DNA of 6,238 nucleotides from JBBDXS01 sp040902195 (GCA_040902195.1 JBBDXS010000008.1:1-6238), one strand, 5' to 3'. Shown: positions 1 through 6,227, counted from the stretch's first letter. Notes: generated from the letters alone by a model not told the origin. Numbers and translations are program-made.

Positions 1-19
1 AAACCCCCCGCGCCTACGG
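1..19. repeat. Partial palindromic intergenic repeat, cut by window edge
   Basis: CCCCGCGCCTACGG at 6-19 is the exact reverse complement of 6166-6179 in the repeat at the other end of the window. It also resembles the closing half of that repeat (AAAGACCCCGACCTACGG), so this is probably the tail of a related element whose body lies outside the window. The 14-nt match is seen directly. That it belongs to a dispersed repeat family is inference. Because the element is itself palindromic, its orientation is ambiguous. Confidence 0.6.
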
Positions 20-66
20 AGCCTCTCCTCTCGCCCAGGCAATGCTCATGTGACGCCACAGTCCGG

Positions 67-96
67 TTGACCCCCTCCCATGGCTCGGCCTACAAT
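67..96 (+). promoter_or_regulatory. Sigma70-type promoter for the ACAD/CoA-transferase gene row
   Basis: TTGACC at 67-72 (5 of 6 matches to the -35 consensus TTGACA) and TACAAT at 91-96 (5 of 6 to TATAAT) are separated by an ideal-range 18-nt spacer in otherwise GC-rich DNA. Transcription would start near 103, giving a leader of about 32 nt before the TTG start at 135. The 8-bp palindrome GAGCGCTC at 99-106 covers the predicted start site and could be a small operator half, but it is too short to name a regulator. No other convincing promoter was seen in front of the later genes, so this one may drive the whole row. Confidence 0.62.
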
Positions 97-124
97 CCGA
101 GCGCTCCGCCTCATCGCGGACGCC

Positions 125-129
125 GGGAG
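125..129 (+). promoter_or_regulatory. Ribosome binding site fixing the TTG start at 135
   Basis: GGGAG at 125-129 lies 5 nt before the TTG at 135. It supports this non-ATG start, as does the N-terminus it gives (MDLNLSPSEEAFRQEF), which is the usual opening of an acyl-CoA dehydrogenase. Confidence 0.6.
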
Positions 130-134
130 CTGTC

Positions 135-1325
135 TTGGACCTCAACCTCTCGCCCAGCGAGGAAGCGTTTCGCCAGGAGTTCGACGCCTGGCTGCAAACA
201 AACCTGCCTGCGGAGCTGACCTCGACTCGCGTGCGCGAGCTGGGCGACGACGACGCGATAGCGGCGCGCAAAACGTGGGAGCGGAAGCTGGGCGAGGGCG
301 GCTGGCTCGGCGTGTCGTGGCCCGCGGAGTACGGCGGCCGCGGCGCGACGGCGATGGAGCACGTCCTCTATCTCGAAGGGCTGCTGCGCACGAAGGCACC
401 GAACCCGGTGAACACGCTCGGGCTCAATCTCGTCGGCCCGACGATCATCGAGACCGGCACGGACGCGCAGAAGCAGCGCTTCCTGCCGCCGATGCTGCGC
501 GGCGAGGCCGTCTGGTGCCAGGGCTTCTCGGAACCGAACGCCGGCTCCGACCTGGCGGGGCTGCAGACGCGCGCCGTCCGCGACGGCGACGACTGGGTGG
601 TGAACGGACAGAAGCTCTGGAGCAGCGGCGCGCATTACGCCGACTGGTGCGCGCTGCTCGCGCGGACGGACGCCGACGCGCCGAAGCACAAGGGCATCTC
701 GTTCCTGCTCGTCGATATGCAGACGCCGGGCGTTACGGTACGGCCGATCAAGCAGATCTCCGGCGACGCGGAGTTCAACGAGATCTTCTTCGACAACGTC
801 CGCGTCCCGCACGAGCAGATCCTGGGCGAGACGAACGGCGGCTGGCTCGTCGCGAACCGGATGCTGGCGTATGAGCGCGGCGTGATCACGATGGAGATGC
901 TCGCGGGGTACCAGAAGCTCTGGGACGAGCTGCGCGACTTCGCTCGCGCGACGATTCGAAACGGCAGGCCGCTGATCGAGGACGCGATCGTGCGGCAGCG
1001 TCTCGCGCGGAGCTGGACGGACATCCAGCTGATGCGCCTCGCCAACCTGCGCTACATCACGCAGTACATGCGCGGCAGCCAGCCGGGCGCGGAGACGTCG
1101 TACATGAAGCTCTACTGGGGCACGACGGAGCAAGGTCTCTCCGATCTCACGATGTCGCTCGGCGGGCCCGACGCGCTGGCGCTCTCCGGCTCGTCGCGCG
1201 CGATCGCGAACGGCGAGTGGCTGCGCCTCTACTTCCTGTCGCGCGCGTCGACGATCTACGGGGGGACGGAGGACATCCAGCGAAACATCATCGCGGACCG
1301 GGTGTTCGGGCTGCCGAGAGGATAG
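135..1325 (+). CDS. Acyl-CoA dehydrogenase, catalytic-type subunit of a probable heteromer
   Basis: This 396-aa protein has full ACAD length and should be a cytoplasmic FAD flavoprotein that oxidises an acyl-CoA to its trans-2-enoyl-CoA. The N-terminal helical domain covers about residues 1-125. The middle beta domain carries the ACAD signature FSEPNAGSD (SEPNAGSD at 132-139) and a WVVNGQKLWSSGA segment. The C-terminal helical domain follows. The usual C-terminal catalytic position (YEGT in MCAD) reads Y375-G-G-T here, so that Glu is missing. E247, in an LAYERG context, sits where isovaleryl- and long-chain-type ACADs keep their base. The RxQFG flavin motif of the C-terminal domain is absent; the sequence around 274-289 reads IRNGRPLIED then VRQRLA. 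This pattern resembles FadE26-like subunits of alpha2beta2 steroid side-chain ACADs, and the missing motif is present in the next gene. The ACAD call is firm, the heteromer is inference, and the substrate is unknown. Confidence 0.95.
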   Translation: MDLNLSPSEEAFRQEFDAWLQTNLPAELTSTRVRELGDDDAIAARKTWERKLGEGGWLGVSWPAEYGGRGATAMEHVLYLEGLLRTKAPNPVNTLGLNLVGPTIIETGTDAQKQRFLPPMLRGEAVWCQGFSEPNAGSDLAGLQTRAVRDGDDWVVNGQKLWSSGAHYADWCALLARTDADAPKHKGISFLLVDMQTPGVTVRPIKQISGDAEFNEIFFDNVRVPHEQILGETNGGWLVANRMLAYERGVITMEMLAGYQKLWDELRDFARATIRNGRPLIEDAIVRQRLARSWTDIQLMRLANLRYITQYMRGSQPGAETSYMKLYWGTTEQGLSDLTMSLGGPDALALSGSSRAIANGEWLRLYFLSRASTIYGGTEDIQRNIIADRVFGLPRG

Positions 1326-1487
1326 TTCTCGATGTTCGAAGTTGAAAGTTCGAGGTTAGAAGTCGGTTGCAGTACTGTGATTGGCGAGAGACAGCACCTG
1401 GCAACTTCGAACAGAGCCTGCCCCGAGCGAAGCGAAGGGAGCCTCGAACTGCGAGCTACCGCGAAGACGTTGCCGGTGAGATAGCGC
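1326..1487. repeat. Non-coding gap with inverted-repeat arms and GAGCGAAGCGAAGG repeat
   Basis: No gene is visible here. GTTCGAAGTTG (1334-1344) is perfectly inverted as CAACTTCGAAC (1402-1412), and AGTTCGAGG (1347-1355) as CCTCGAACT (1442-1450). The order A-B-A'-B' interleaves rather than nests, so both stems could form together only as a pseudoknot-like fold. Between A' and B' lies CCCCGAGCGAAGCGAAGGG (1421-1439), which resembles a repeat core (CCTGAGCGAAGCGAAGG) that I recall as common between genes of many environmental bacteria. No -35/-10 pair with proper spacing was found. The block may be a repeat inserted between two genes that would otherwise be adjacent. Confidence 0.6.
1475..1480 (+). 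promoter_or_regulatory. Ribosome binding site for the GTG start at 1488
   Basis: GGTGAG at 1475-1480 is a moderate Shine-Dalgarno match 7 nt before GTG 1488. It supports that start, and the resulting MDFELSEEQEMMRRGLREL is a typical ACAD N-terminus. Confidence 0.5.
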
Positions 1488-2576
1488 GTGGACTTTGAGC
1501 TGAGCGAGGAGCAGGAGATGATGCGCCGCGGGCTGCGCGAGTTGCTGGCGCGCGCGGGCGACGCCGGCCACATGCGTTCTATCGCCTACGATGGCGATGG
1601 CCGCGACCCGGGCCTCTGGCAAGCGCTTGTGGAGGCAGGCTGGGCCGGCGTCGGCTCGCCGGAGGCGGCAGGCGGCGCGGGCGGCGCGTTCGAAGACCTG
1701 ATCCTTGTCTTCGAGGAGGCGGGCCGCGCGGTCTTGCCGCTGCCGCTCACCTCGACGCTGCTCGCCGCCCGCGCCGTCGCACGCGCGCCCGACTCCTCGA
1801 TTCGAGATGACGTGCTTACGCGGACCGCATCGGGCGCCGCGAGCGTGACGATCGCGCTCAGCACACGGCCCGATGTGGGCGGCGACGGCCCTACGTTCGC
1901 GGACGGACGCCTCTCCGGCTCGATCGCGTTCGTACCGCACGGCCCGCTCGCGGACGTCGCCTTGGTCGAGGCGTCGCTACCGGGCGGCGGACGCAGCCTG
2001 GTCCTCGTACGCACCGACGCGCCGGGCATCGCGTGGACGGAGCTTGCGCTGATGGACCGATCGGTGCGCTATTACGACGGAACATTCGATAACGTCGAGG
2101 CGACATCGCTGTTCGGCGGAGACGCCTCGGCCGTGATCGATGCGCTGCTTGACGAGTGGACGGTCGCGCTCGCGGCGGAGAGTCTCGGCGCGGCGCAACG
2201 CATGCTCGAGATGACCGTCGCCCACGCGAAGGAGCGCGTGCAGTTCGGGCGGCCGATCGGGGCGAACCAGGCTGTCAAGTGGCGCATCGCCGATATGGGC
2301 GCGGCCGTAGAGCGGATGCGCGCGGCCGTCTACCACGCCGCGGTGAAGATCGACGCGAACGCGGGCGAACGCAGCGTCGCCGTCGCGATGGCGAAAGCGG
2401 CCACGGCCGCGCCGGGCGCGTTCGTCGGCAGCCAGGCGATCCACGTGCACGGCGGCGTCGGCTTCACGTGGGAGCACGACCTGCACCTCTACTTCAAACG
2501 CGTAAAGAGCAACGAGATCCTCCTCGGCGACAGCGACGCGCATCTCGCGCGCATCGCGGACGCGATCCTCGCATGA
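1488..2576 (+). CDS. Acyl-CoA dehydrogenase-like subunit with degenerate middle domain
   Basis: This 362-aa protein is shorter than a typical ACAD of about 380-400 aa. The N-terminal helical domain (MDFELSEEQEMMRRGL, then LVEAGWAGVGSPEAAGGAGG) is clear. The middle domain, about residues 110-215, has no SEPxxGSD signature and no recognisable flavin or acyl-CoA contact loop, only weak beta-domain text ending in YYDGTFDNV. The C-terminal domain is well kept: LGAAQRMLEM, the flavin-contact motif ERVQFGRPIG (249-258), and HVHGGVGFTWEHDLHLYFKR (319-338). There is no YEGT-type base. These losses complement those of the upstream ACAD, as in FadE27/FadE29-type partner subunits, so this protein probably completes the FAD sites of a heterotetramer with gene 1 rather than acting alone. 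It is co-directional with gene 1, which lies 162 nt upstream. Heteromer formation is inference. Confidence 0.92.
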   Translation: MDFELSEEQEMMRRGLRELLARAGDAGHMRSIAYDGDGRDPGLWQALVEAGWAGVGSPEAAGGAGGAFEDLILVFEEAGRAVLPLPLTSTLLAARAVARAPDSSIRDDVLTRTASGAASVTIALSTRPDVGGDGPTFADGRLSGSIAFVPHGPLADVALVEASLPGGGRSLVLVRTDAPGIAWTELALMDRSVRYYDGTFDNVEATSLFGGDASAVIDALLDEWTVALAAESLGAAQRMLEMTVAHAKERVQFGRPIGANQAVKWRIADMGAAVERMRAAVYHAAVKIDANAGERSVAVAMAKAATAAPGAFVGSQAIHVHGGVGFTWEHDLHLYFKRVKSNEILLGDSDAHLARIADAILA

Positions 2577-2602
2577 TGGTCGACAAGCGGCTCCGACAGC
2601 AC

Positions 2603-2610
2603 GGGAGGAA
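2603..2610 (+). promoter_or_regulatory. Strong ribosome binding site for the nuclease-like gene
   Basis: GGGAGGAA at 2603-2610 ends 3 nt before ATG 2614 and is the strongest Shine-Dalgarno sequence in the window. It fixes that start and suggests the inserted gene brought its own translation signal. Confidence 0.65.
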
Positions 2611-2613
2611 TAG

Positions 2614-3651
2614 ATGGCGAGTGTTCTAAGAGTTTGGAGAGTGGAGGACAACAGGCTAGCCGAAATCGCGGAGCTACCCGCGGATCAGCAAGGTTTACTC
2701 GAAGAAAGACTGGAAGATTGGCTAGCCTCACAACCTGAGGCGATACAAGATAATCTACTCATAATCGGCAGGCAGGTCAGCACAGCGTCCGGCCCACTTG
2801 ACCTTCTTGGGCTTACGGTTGACGGCAAGCCGGTCGTGATCGAGTTGAAGCGCGATCGTGCCCCTCGGGTAACGGTTGCCCAAGCCATCGATTACGCCTC
2901 ATGGATAGCCACACAAACCCCAGAGGAGGTCAAGGCCATAGCTGCTCGCTACCTCGAGCGCACCTTAGACGAAGCGTTCCTAGAAAAATTCGGGCAGCCG
3001 CTTTCGGACTTGCAACTGAACGCGCCAAGCATTCTCGTCATCGCTTCGCGCTTGGACGCTTCTACAGAGAGGATGCTCCAGTACCTTTCACGACAATACG
3101 GGATGAGTATCGATGGTCTGATTTTCCGCCACGTTCAGCTTCCAAGCGGCGAACAAATCTTGATTCGGACATCTGTGGTCTCCGAGGAGGTAATCGCTGG
3201 CACACGAACCGGGGAAACCTACAGCGTGCCAGTCGAAACACTCGTCGCCCAGGCTCGCGACCGTGGTGCCATTTCACAGCTCAACGTGCTGCGGCGACTA
3301 AGTGACTTCCTCTCGGAGGATCCGACTCGGAGCTATGGAGGCTCGTTTCGATACTGGGGCAACGGACGAATGCTGTGCGGCGTCAATGCGGTGGCCAATT
3401 GGGGCGCTCCCCAGGGGACGATTGACGTTTGGGTGTCCCACGGAAGTTGGGCACAGACGACGGGCCTTGCCGAAGAAACGTTGGTCGAGGAGCTTCGTTC
3501 GAACTTCGAATTCGTAAAACAGTATGACGGTGCGCACCAAATGATCTTGCGTATCAAGTCGAAGGAGGAGGCCGAGCGGTTTGTCGAACTCCTCCAGCGC
3601 TGGTTCGGTCGCGAGGCGGAGCCAATCGAGATCAATGAGCCTCATGACTGA
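2614..3651 (+). CDS. NucS/DUF91-type PD-(D/E)XK nuclease-domain protein
   Basis: A 345-aa protein with no signal peptide or membrane segment. It opens with VWRVEDNRL, typical of bacterial DUF91-like proteins. Residues about 28-150 match the catalytic fold of the NucS family: E30, D63 in GPLDLLG, E77-L-K79 in VVIELKRDRA, and Q90-x3-Y94. The D-to-E gap of 14, the ExK, and the Q and Y spacings agree with archaeal NucS (E127, D160, E174, K176, Q187, Y191 as I recall them), so all nuclease residues appear intact. The N-terminal DNA-binding domain of true NucS is missing. Instead there is a C-terminal region (about 205-340, with YGGSFRYWGNGRM near 241 and GTIDVWVSHGSW) that I do not recognise. The likely role is a DNA-cleaving or repair/defence protein, but the target is unknown. 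Base composition is clearly lower in GC than its neighbours, suggesting acquisition. Its stop overlaps the start of the next gene. Confidence 0.8.
   Translation: MASVLRVWRVEDNRLAEIAELPADQQGLLEERLEDWLASQPEAIQDNLLIIGRQVSTASGPLDLLGLTVDGKPVVIELKRDRAPRVTVAQAIDYASWIATQTPEEVKAIAARYLERTLDEAFLEKFGQPLSDLQLNAPSILVIASRLDASTERMLQYLSRQYGMSIDGLIFRHVQLPSGEQILIRTSVVSEEVIAGTRTGETYSVPVETLVAQARDRGAISQLNVLRRLSDFLSEDPTRSYGGSFRYWGNGRMLCGVNAVANWGAPQGTIDVWVSHGSWAQTTGLAEETLVEELRSNFEFVKQYDGAHQMILRIKSKEEAERFVELLQRWFGREAEPIEINEPHD
3564..3595 (+). other. Possible mRNA hairpin over an SD-like sequence
   Basis: GGAGGAG at 3564-3570 pairs perfectly with CTCCTCC at 3589-3595 across an 18-nt loop, inside the end of the nuclease-like gene and 40-70 nt before the CoA-transferase start. 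The left arm is a strong Shine-Dalgarno sequence 10 nt before an in-frame TTG at 3581. It could tie translation of the downstream gene to passage of ribosomes, but the sequence also simply encodes KEEAERFVELLQ, so this may be chance. Confidence 0.25.
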
Positions 3652-4903
3652 CACACCCGCCGCGCTTGCGCCCTACCGCGTCCTCGATCTCACGGGCGAG
3701 ATCGGTCAGTACGCCGGACGGATGCTCGCCGAGATGGGCGCGGACGTGATCAAGATCGAGCCGCCGGACGGCGATCCTGTGCGCGCGCTCGGCCCGTTCG
3801 TGAAGGACGAGGCGGGGCCGGAGCGCAGCCTCGTCTGGTTCGTGCTGAACGCAAGCAAACGCGGCATCACGCTCAGCCTCGAGCACGCCGCCGGGCGCGA
3901 GCTGTTCCGCAAGCTTATCGCGAACGCCGATCTCGTTGTCGAGTCGTTTCCGGCGGGCGCGCTGCACGCGCTCGGACTCGACTACGAGGACTTCCGTAAG
4001 GACCACCCGAAGCTCGTCTGGGCATCGATTACCGGCTTCGGGCAGGACGGCCCGTACGCGGACTACGCCTGGTCGGACCTCGTCGGGCTGGCGCTGGGCG
4101 GGCTGCTCAACCTGCAGGGCGAGCCCGGCCGCCCACCGACGCGCGCGCGCGCCTCGCAGGCGTACTACCACGCATCGATGGCATCGGCGTTCGGCGCGAC
4201 AGTGGCGCTGTACCACGCGCGACGCACCGGCCGCGGCCAGCGCATCGACGCGTCGATGCAGGAGATCGTGACGTTCACGCTCGCCGGGCCGGGCGGGATC
4301 ACAGGCTTTTGGCCGCTGATGAACATGAACATCACGCGCAGCGGCGAAGGGATCAACCTCGGCTTCATGATCTCGAGGACGATCTACCCGTGCCAGGACG
4401 GACACGTCGCGGTCAGCACGCTGTTCGGCCCGCACTTCCCGACGCTGATCGATCTGATGAAGCGCGATGACGCCGCAGGCTTTCTCGAGGAGGAGAAGTG
4501 GCGCACGGCGACGCGTTTTTCGCCGCTGCCCGGCCAGTGGCAGTGCAGCCAGGACGAGGCGAGCGCCTGCGAGGCGCAGTTCGCCGCGTGGCTTGTGCTC
4601 CACACGAAGGCCGAGATGATGTCGATGGCGCACGAGCACGAGCTGATGATCTTTCCGGTGCAGACCGTCCCTGAAAACCTATCGAGCGAACACCTCCGCG
4701 CGCGCAACTTCTTCCAGAAGATCGAACACAAGGAGCTCGGCGCGACGATCACGTACCCCGGTCCGCCCGTCCTGCTCTCCGGCACGCCGTGGCGCATCCG
4801 CGATCGCGCGCCTATGTTGGGCGAGCACAATGCGGACGTCTACGGCGCGCTCGGCGTGAGCGACAGCGAGCTGGCATCGCTGCGAGCCGAGGGAGCGATC
4901 TAG
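3635..4903 (+). CDS. Family III CoA-transferase (CaiB/BaiF type), subunit A, nucleophile Asp not seen
   Basis: A 422-aa protein of normal family length. Family features in order are YRVLDLTGEIGQYAGRMLAEMGADVIKIEPPDGDPVR at the N-terminus, LNASKRGITLSLE, ADLVVESFPAGAL, ITGFGQDGPYADY, TGRGQRIDASMQE, and the tail APMLGEHNADVYGALGV. These enzymes move CoA between carboxylic acids through an aspartyl-CoA anhydride. The stretch just before the LYHARRTGRGQ helix, where the Asp is expected, reads ASQAYYHAS (173-181), with Ala176/Tyr177 at the key place. Either this is a non-catalytic partner of the next protein or it uses another residue. ATG 3635 is chosen because it gives a normal N-terminus; ATG 3644 (ATGACTGA overlap) and TTG 3581 are possible, the last with a good SD but an unrelated 18-residue extension. 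It overlaps the upstream gene by 17 nt, so translation is probably coupled. Confidence 0.9.
   Translation: MSLMTDTPAALAPYRVLDLTGEIGQYAGRMLAEMGADVIKIEPPDGDPVRALGPFVKDEAGPERSLVWFVLNASKRGITLSLEHAAGRELFRKLIANADLVVESFPAGALHALGLDYEDFRKDHPKLVWASITGFGQDGPYADYAWSDLVGLALGGLLNLQGEPGRPPTRARASQAYYHASMASAFGATVALYHARRTGRGQRIDASMQEIVTFTLAGPGGITGFWPLMNMNITRSGEGINLGFMISRTIYPCQDGHVAVSTLFGPHFPTLIDLMKRDDAAGFLEEEKWRTATRFSPLPGQWQCSQDEASACEAQFAAWLVLHTKAEMMSMAHEHELMIFPVQTVPENLSSEHLRARNFFQKIEHKELGATITYPGPPVLLSGTPWRIRDRAPMLGEHNADVYGALGVSDSELASLRAEGAI
4891..4895 (+). promoter_or_regulatory. Ribosome binding site for CoA-transferase B
   Basis: GGGAG at 4891-4895, inside the last codons of subunit A, lies 9 nt before ATG 4905. 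The two genes are 1 nt apart, so B is probably translated in step with A. Confidence 0.55.
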
Positions 4904-4904
4904 C

Positions 4905-6149
4905 ATGGCTGAGCCAGGCGCGCTCGATCACATCAACGTCCTCGATCTTAGCTGGGTCGCGGCCGGGCCGTTGTGTAGCGTGCTGCTCGCCTACTACGGC
5001 GCGACGGTCGTGAAGGTCGAGTCGGCGGTGCGCATCGATGTCGCGCGCAACTCGCCGCCGATGGCCGGCGGGCCGGGGATCAATAAGAGCGGCTATTTCG
5101 CAGCGATGAACCTCGGAAAGTACGACGTCTGCCTCGACCTGAACAGGCCGCGCGGCCTCGAGGTCGTCCACAAGCTAATCGATTGGGCGGACGTTGTCGT
5201 CGAGGGCTTCACGCCGGGCACGATGGCGCGCTGGAGCCTCGATTACGAACACCTGCGGGCGCGCAAGCCCGCCATCATCATGCTCAGCGTCTCGCTCCAG
5301 GGCCAGACCGGCCCCGATGCGGAGCTGCGCGGCTACGGGCTCCAGGTGCAGGGCATGAGCGGCATGTCGTCGCTGATCGGCTGGCCGGACGGCCCGCCCA
5401 CTGGCGTCTCGCTCGCCTATCCCGACTACGTCGTGCCGTTCGCCGGCGCGTTCGCCATCGTCGCCGCGCTGGACCATCGCGACCGCACGGGCGAAGGCCA
5501 GCACATCGACCTGTCGCAGATGGAGACGATGCTCAACGTTACCGGCACCGCGCTGCTCGATTACGACGTGAACGGCCGCACGCAGCTCCGCGCAGGCAAC
5601 CGCTACCTTGGCGGCGACACGCCCCAGGCGGCGCCGCACGGTGTCTATCCGACGAAGGGCGACGACCGCTGGATCGCGATCTCGGTCTTCGATGACGCGC
5701 AGTGGGAGGCGCTCTGCCGCGTTCTCGATCGCGAGTCGTGGCGTACCAACTTCCGTCTCGCCACGCTCGACGCCCGTTGCGCGAACGACGGGCCGCTCGA
5801 CATCGCGATCGCGGAGGCGACGGCGTCGCACGACGGACGCGAGCTGATGGAGAAGCTTCAGGCGGCCGGCGTGCCGGCAGGCGTCGTACTCGACCAGGAG
5901 GGGTTGTACGCCGACCCGCAGCTCAACCATCGCGGCCACTTCGTCCCTGTCGAGCACTGCGACTGGGGGCCGTACCAGGCCGAGCTCTTCGGCGTGCGCA
6001 TGTCAGAGACGCCGCCGGCGGTCCAGCGGCCCGCGCCCTGCATCGCGCAGGACAACGAGTACGTGCTGCAGGAGGTCCTTGGCTACTCCGCGGACGAGTT
6101 CAACGATCTCGTCGCGGACGGCGCGGTGGAGTACTACGGCGCGGACTGA
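4905..6149 (+). CDS. Family III CoA-transferase (CaiB/BaiF type), subunit B, with catalytic Asp
   Basis: A 414-aa cytoplasmic protein with the whole family layout: INVLDLSWVAAGPLCSVLLAYYGATVVKVES at the N-terminus, MNLGKYDVCLDLNRPRG, ADVVVEGFTPGTM, SLQGQTGPDAELRGYG, and AYPDYVVPFAGAFAIVAALDHRDRTGEGQHIDLSQMETM. D174 in the YPDY motif stands at the place of the nucleophilic Asp, so this subunit should form the aspartyl-CoA intermediate when moving CoA from a donor such as succinyl-CoA to an acid. The C-terminal tail (AQDNEYVLQEVLGYS) is normal. It is tightly linked to subunit A (1-nt gap) and related to it. Two-gene CoA-transferases such as BbsEF act as heteromers, and the Asp in only one copy fits that arrangement. 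The acid substrate is not readable; a racemase role is possible but less likely because the PDY motif is of the transferase kind. Confidence 0.93.
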   Translation: MAEPGALDHINVLDLSWVAAGPLCSVLLAYYGATVVKVESAVRIDVARNSPPMAGGPGINKSGYFAAMNLGKYDVCLDLNRPRGLEVVHKLIDWADVVVEGFTPGTMARWSLDYEHLRARKPAIIMLSVSLQGQTGPDAELRGYGLQVQGMSGMSSLIGWPDGPPTGVSLAYPDYVVPFAGAFAIVAALDHRDRTGEGQHIDLSQMETMLNVTGTALLDYDVNGRTQLRAGNRYLGGDTPQAAPHGVYPTKGDDRWIAISVFDDAQWEALCRVLDRESWRTNFRLATLDARCANDGPLDIAIAEATASHDGRELMEKLQAAGVPAGVVLDQEGLYADPQLNHRGHFVPVEHCDWGPYQAELFGVRMSETPPAVQRPAPCIAQDNEYVLQEVLGYSADEFNDLVADGAVEYYGAD

Positions 6150-6165
6150 ATCGTCATTCTCGGAC

Positions 6166-6227
6166 CCGTAGGCGCGGGGCTTCAGACCCGCGCGTTCTTG
6201 TCGGGGTCTAAAGACCCCGACCTACGG
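6166..6227. repeat. Palindromic multi-hairpin intergenic repeat
   Basis: An outer 7-bp stem (CCGTAGG 6166-6172 with CCTACGG 6221-6227) encloses two hairpins: GCGCGGG 6172-6178 with CCCGCGC 6187-6193 (8-nt loop), and TCGGGGTCT 6201-6209 with AGACCCCGA 6212-6220 (2-nt loop). Drawn out, this is a three-way junction or cruciform. The two hairpins resemble each other (CGGGG..AGACCC), suggesting internal duplication. It lies 16 nt after the stop of CoA-transferase B and may also act as a Rho-independent-like end or mRNA 3' guard, but no T-run follows. The first 14 nt recur inverted at 6-19. Confidence 0.75.

Noticed and set aside
80..874. Plus-strand open frame of 264 codons starting at ATG 80
   Set aside because: Arg-rich alternate frame of the first ACAD. 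Its start lies inside the promoter spacer and no domain is visible.
111..1133. Long open frame of 340 codons on the minus strand
   Set aside because: It mirrors the first ACAD gene, is rich in Arg/Ala/Val as antisense frames of GC-rich genes are, and shows no recognisable domain.
1342..1378. TTGAAA (1342-1347) and TACTGT (1373-1378) as a promoter for ACAD gene 2
   Set aside because: The spacer is 25 nt, too long for a sigma70 promoter, and no better -10 lies at 16-18 nt.
2576..2629. Small 17-codon frame (MVDKRLRQHG...) whose ATG overlaps the stop of ACAD gene 2
   Set aside because: It runs through the SD and start of the nuclease gene, has no SD at a fitting distance and resembles nothing known. 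It could be a leftover of a former junction, but nothing supports translation.
2614..3651. Restriction-modification or toxin-antitoxin system around the nuclease-like gene
   Set aside because: No methyltransferase, helicase, antitoxin or other defence partner is next to it; both neighbours are metabolic enzymes.
3632..4639. Minus-strand open frame of 335 codons
   Set aside because: Antisense shadow of CoA-transferase A with low-complexity Arg/Leu/Ala text and no family motif.
5175..5957. Minus-strand open frame of 260 codons
   Set aside because: Antisense shadow of CoA-transferase B, whose own frame carries clear family motifs.
6201..6220. Rho-independent terminator after CoA-transferase B
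   Set aside because: The hairpin is strong but is followed by CCTACGG rather than a T-run. It is better explained as part of the repeat, though it could still slow or end transcription.
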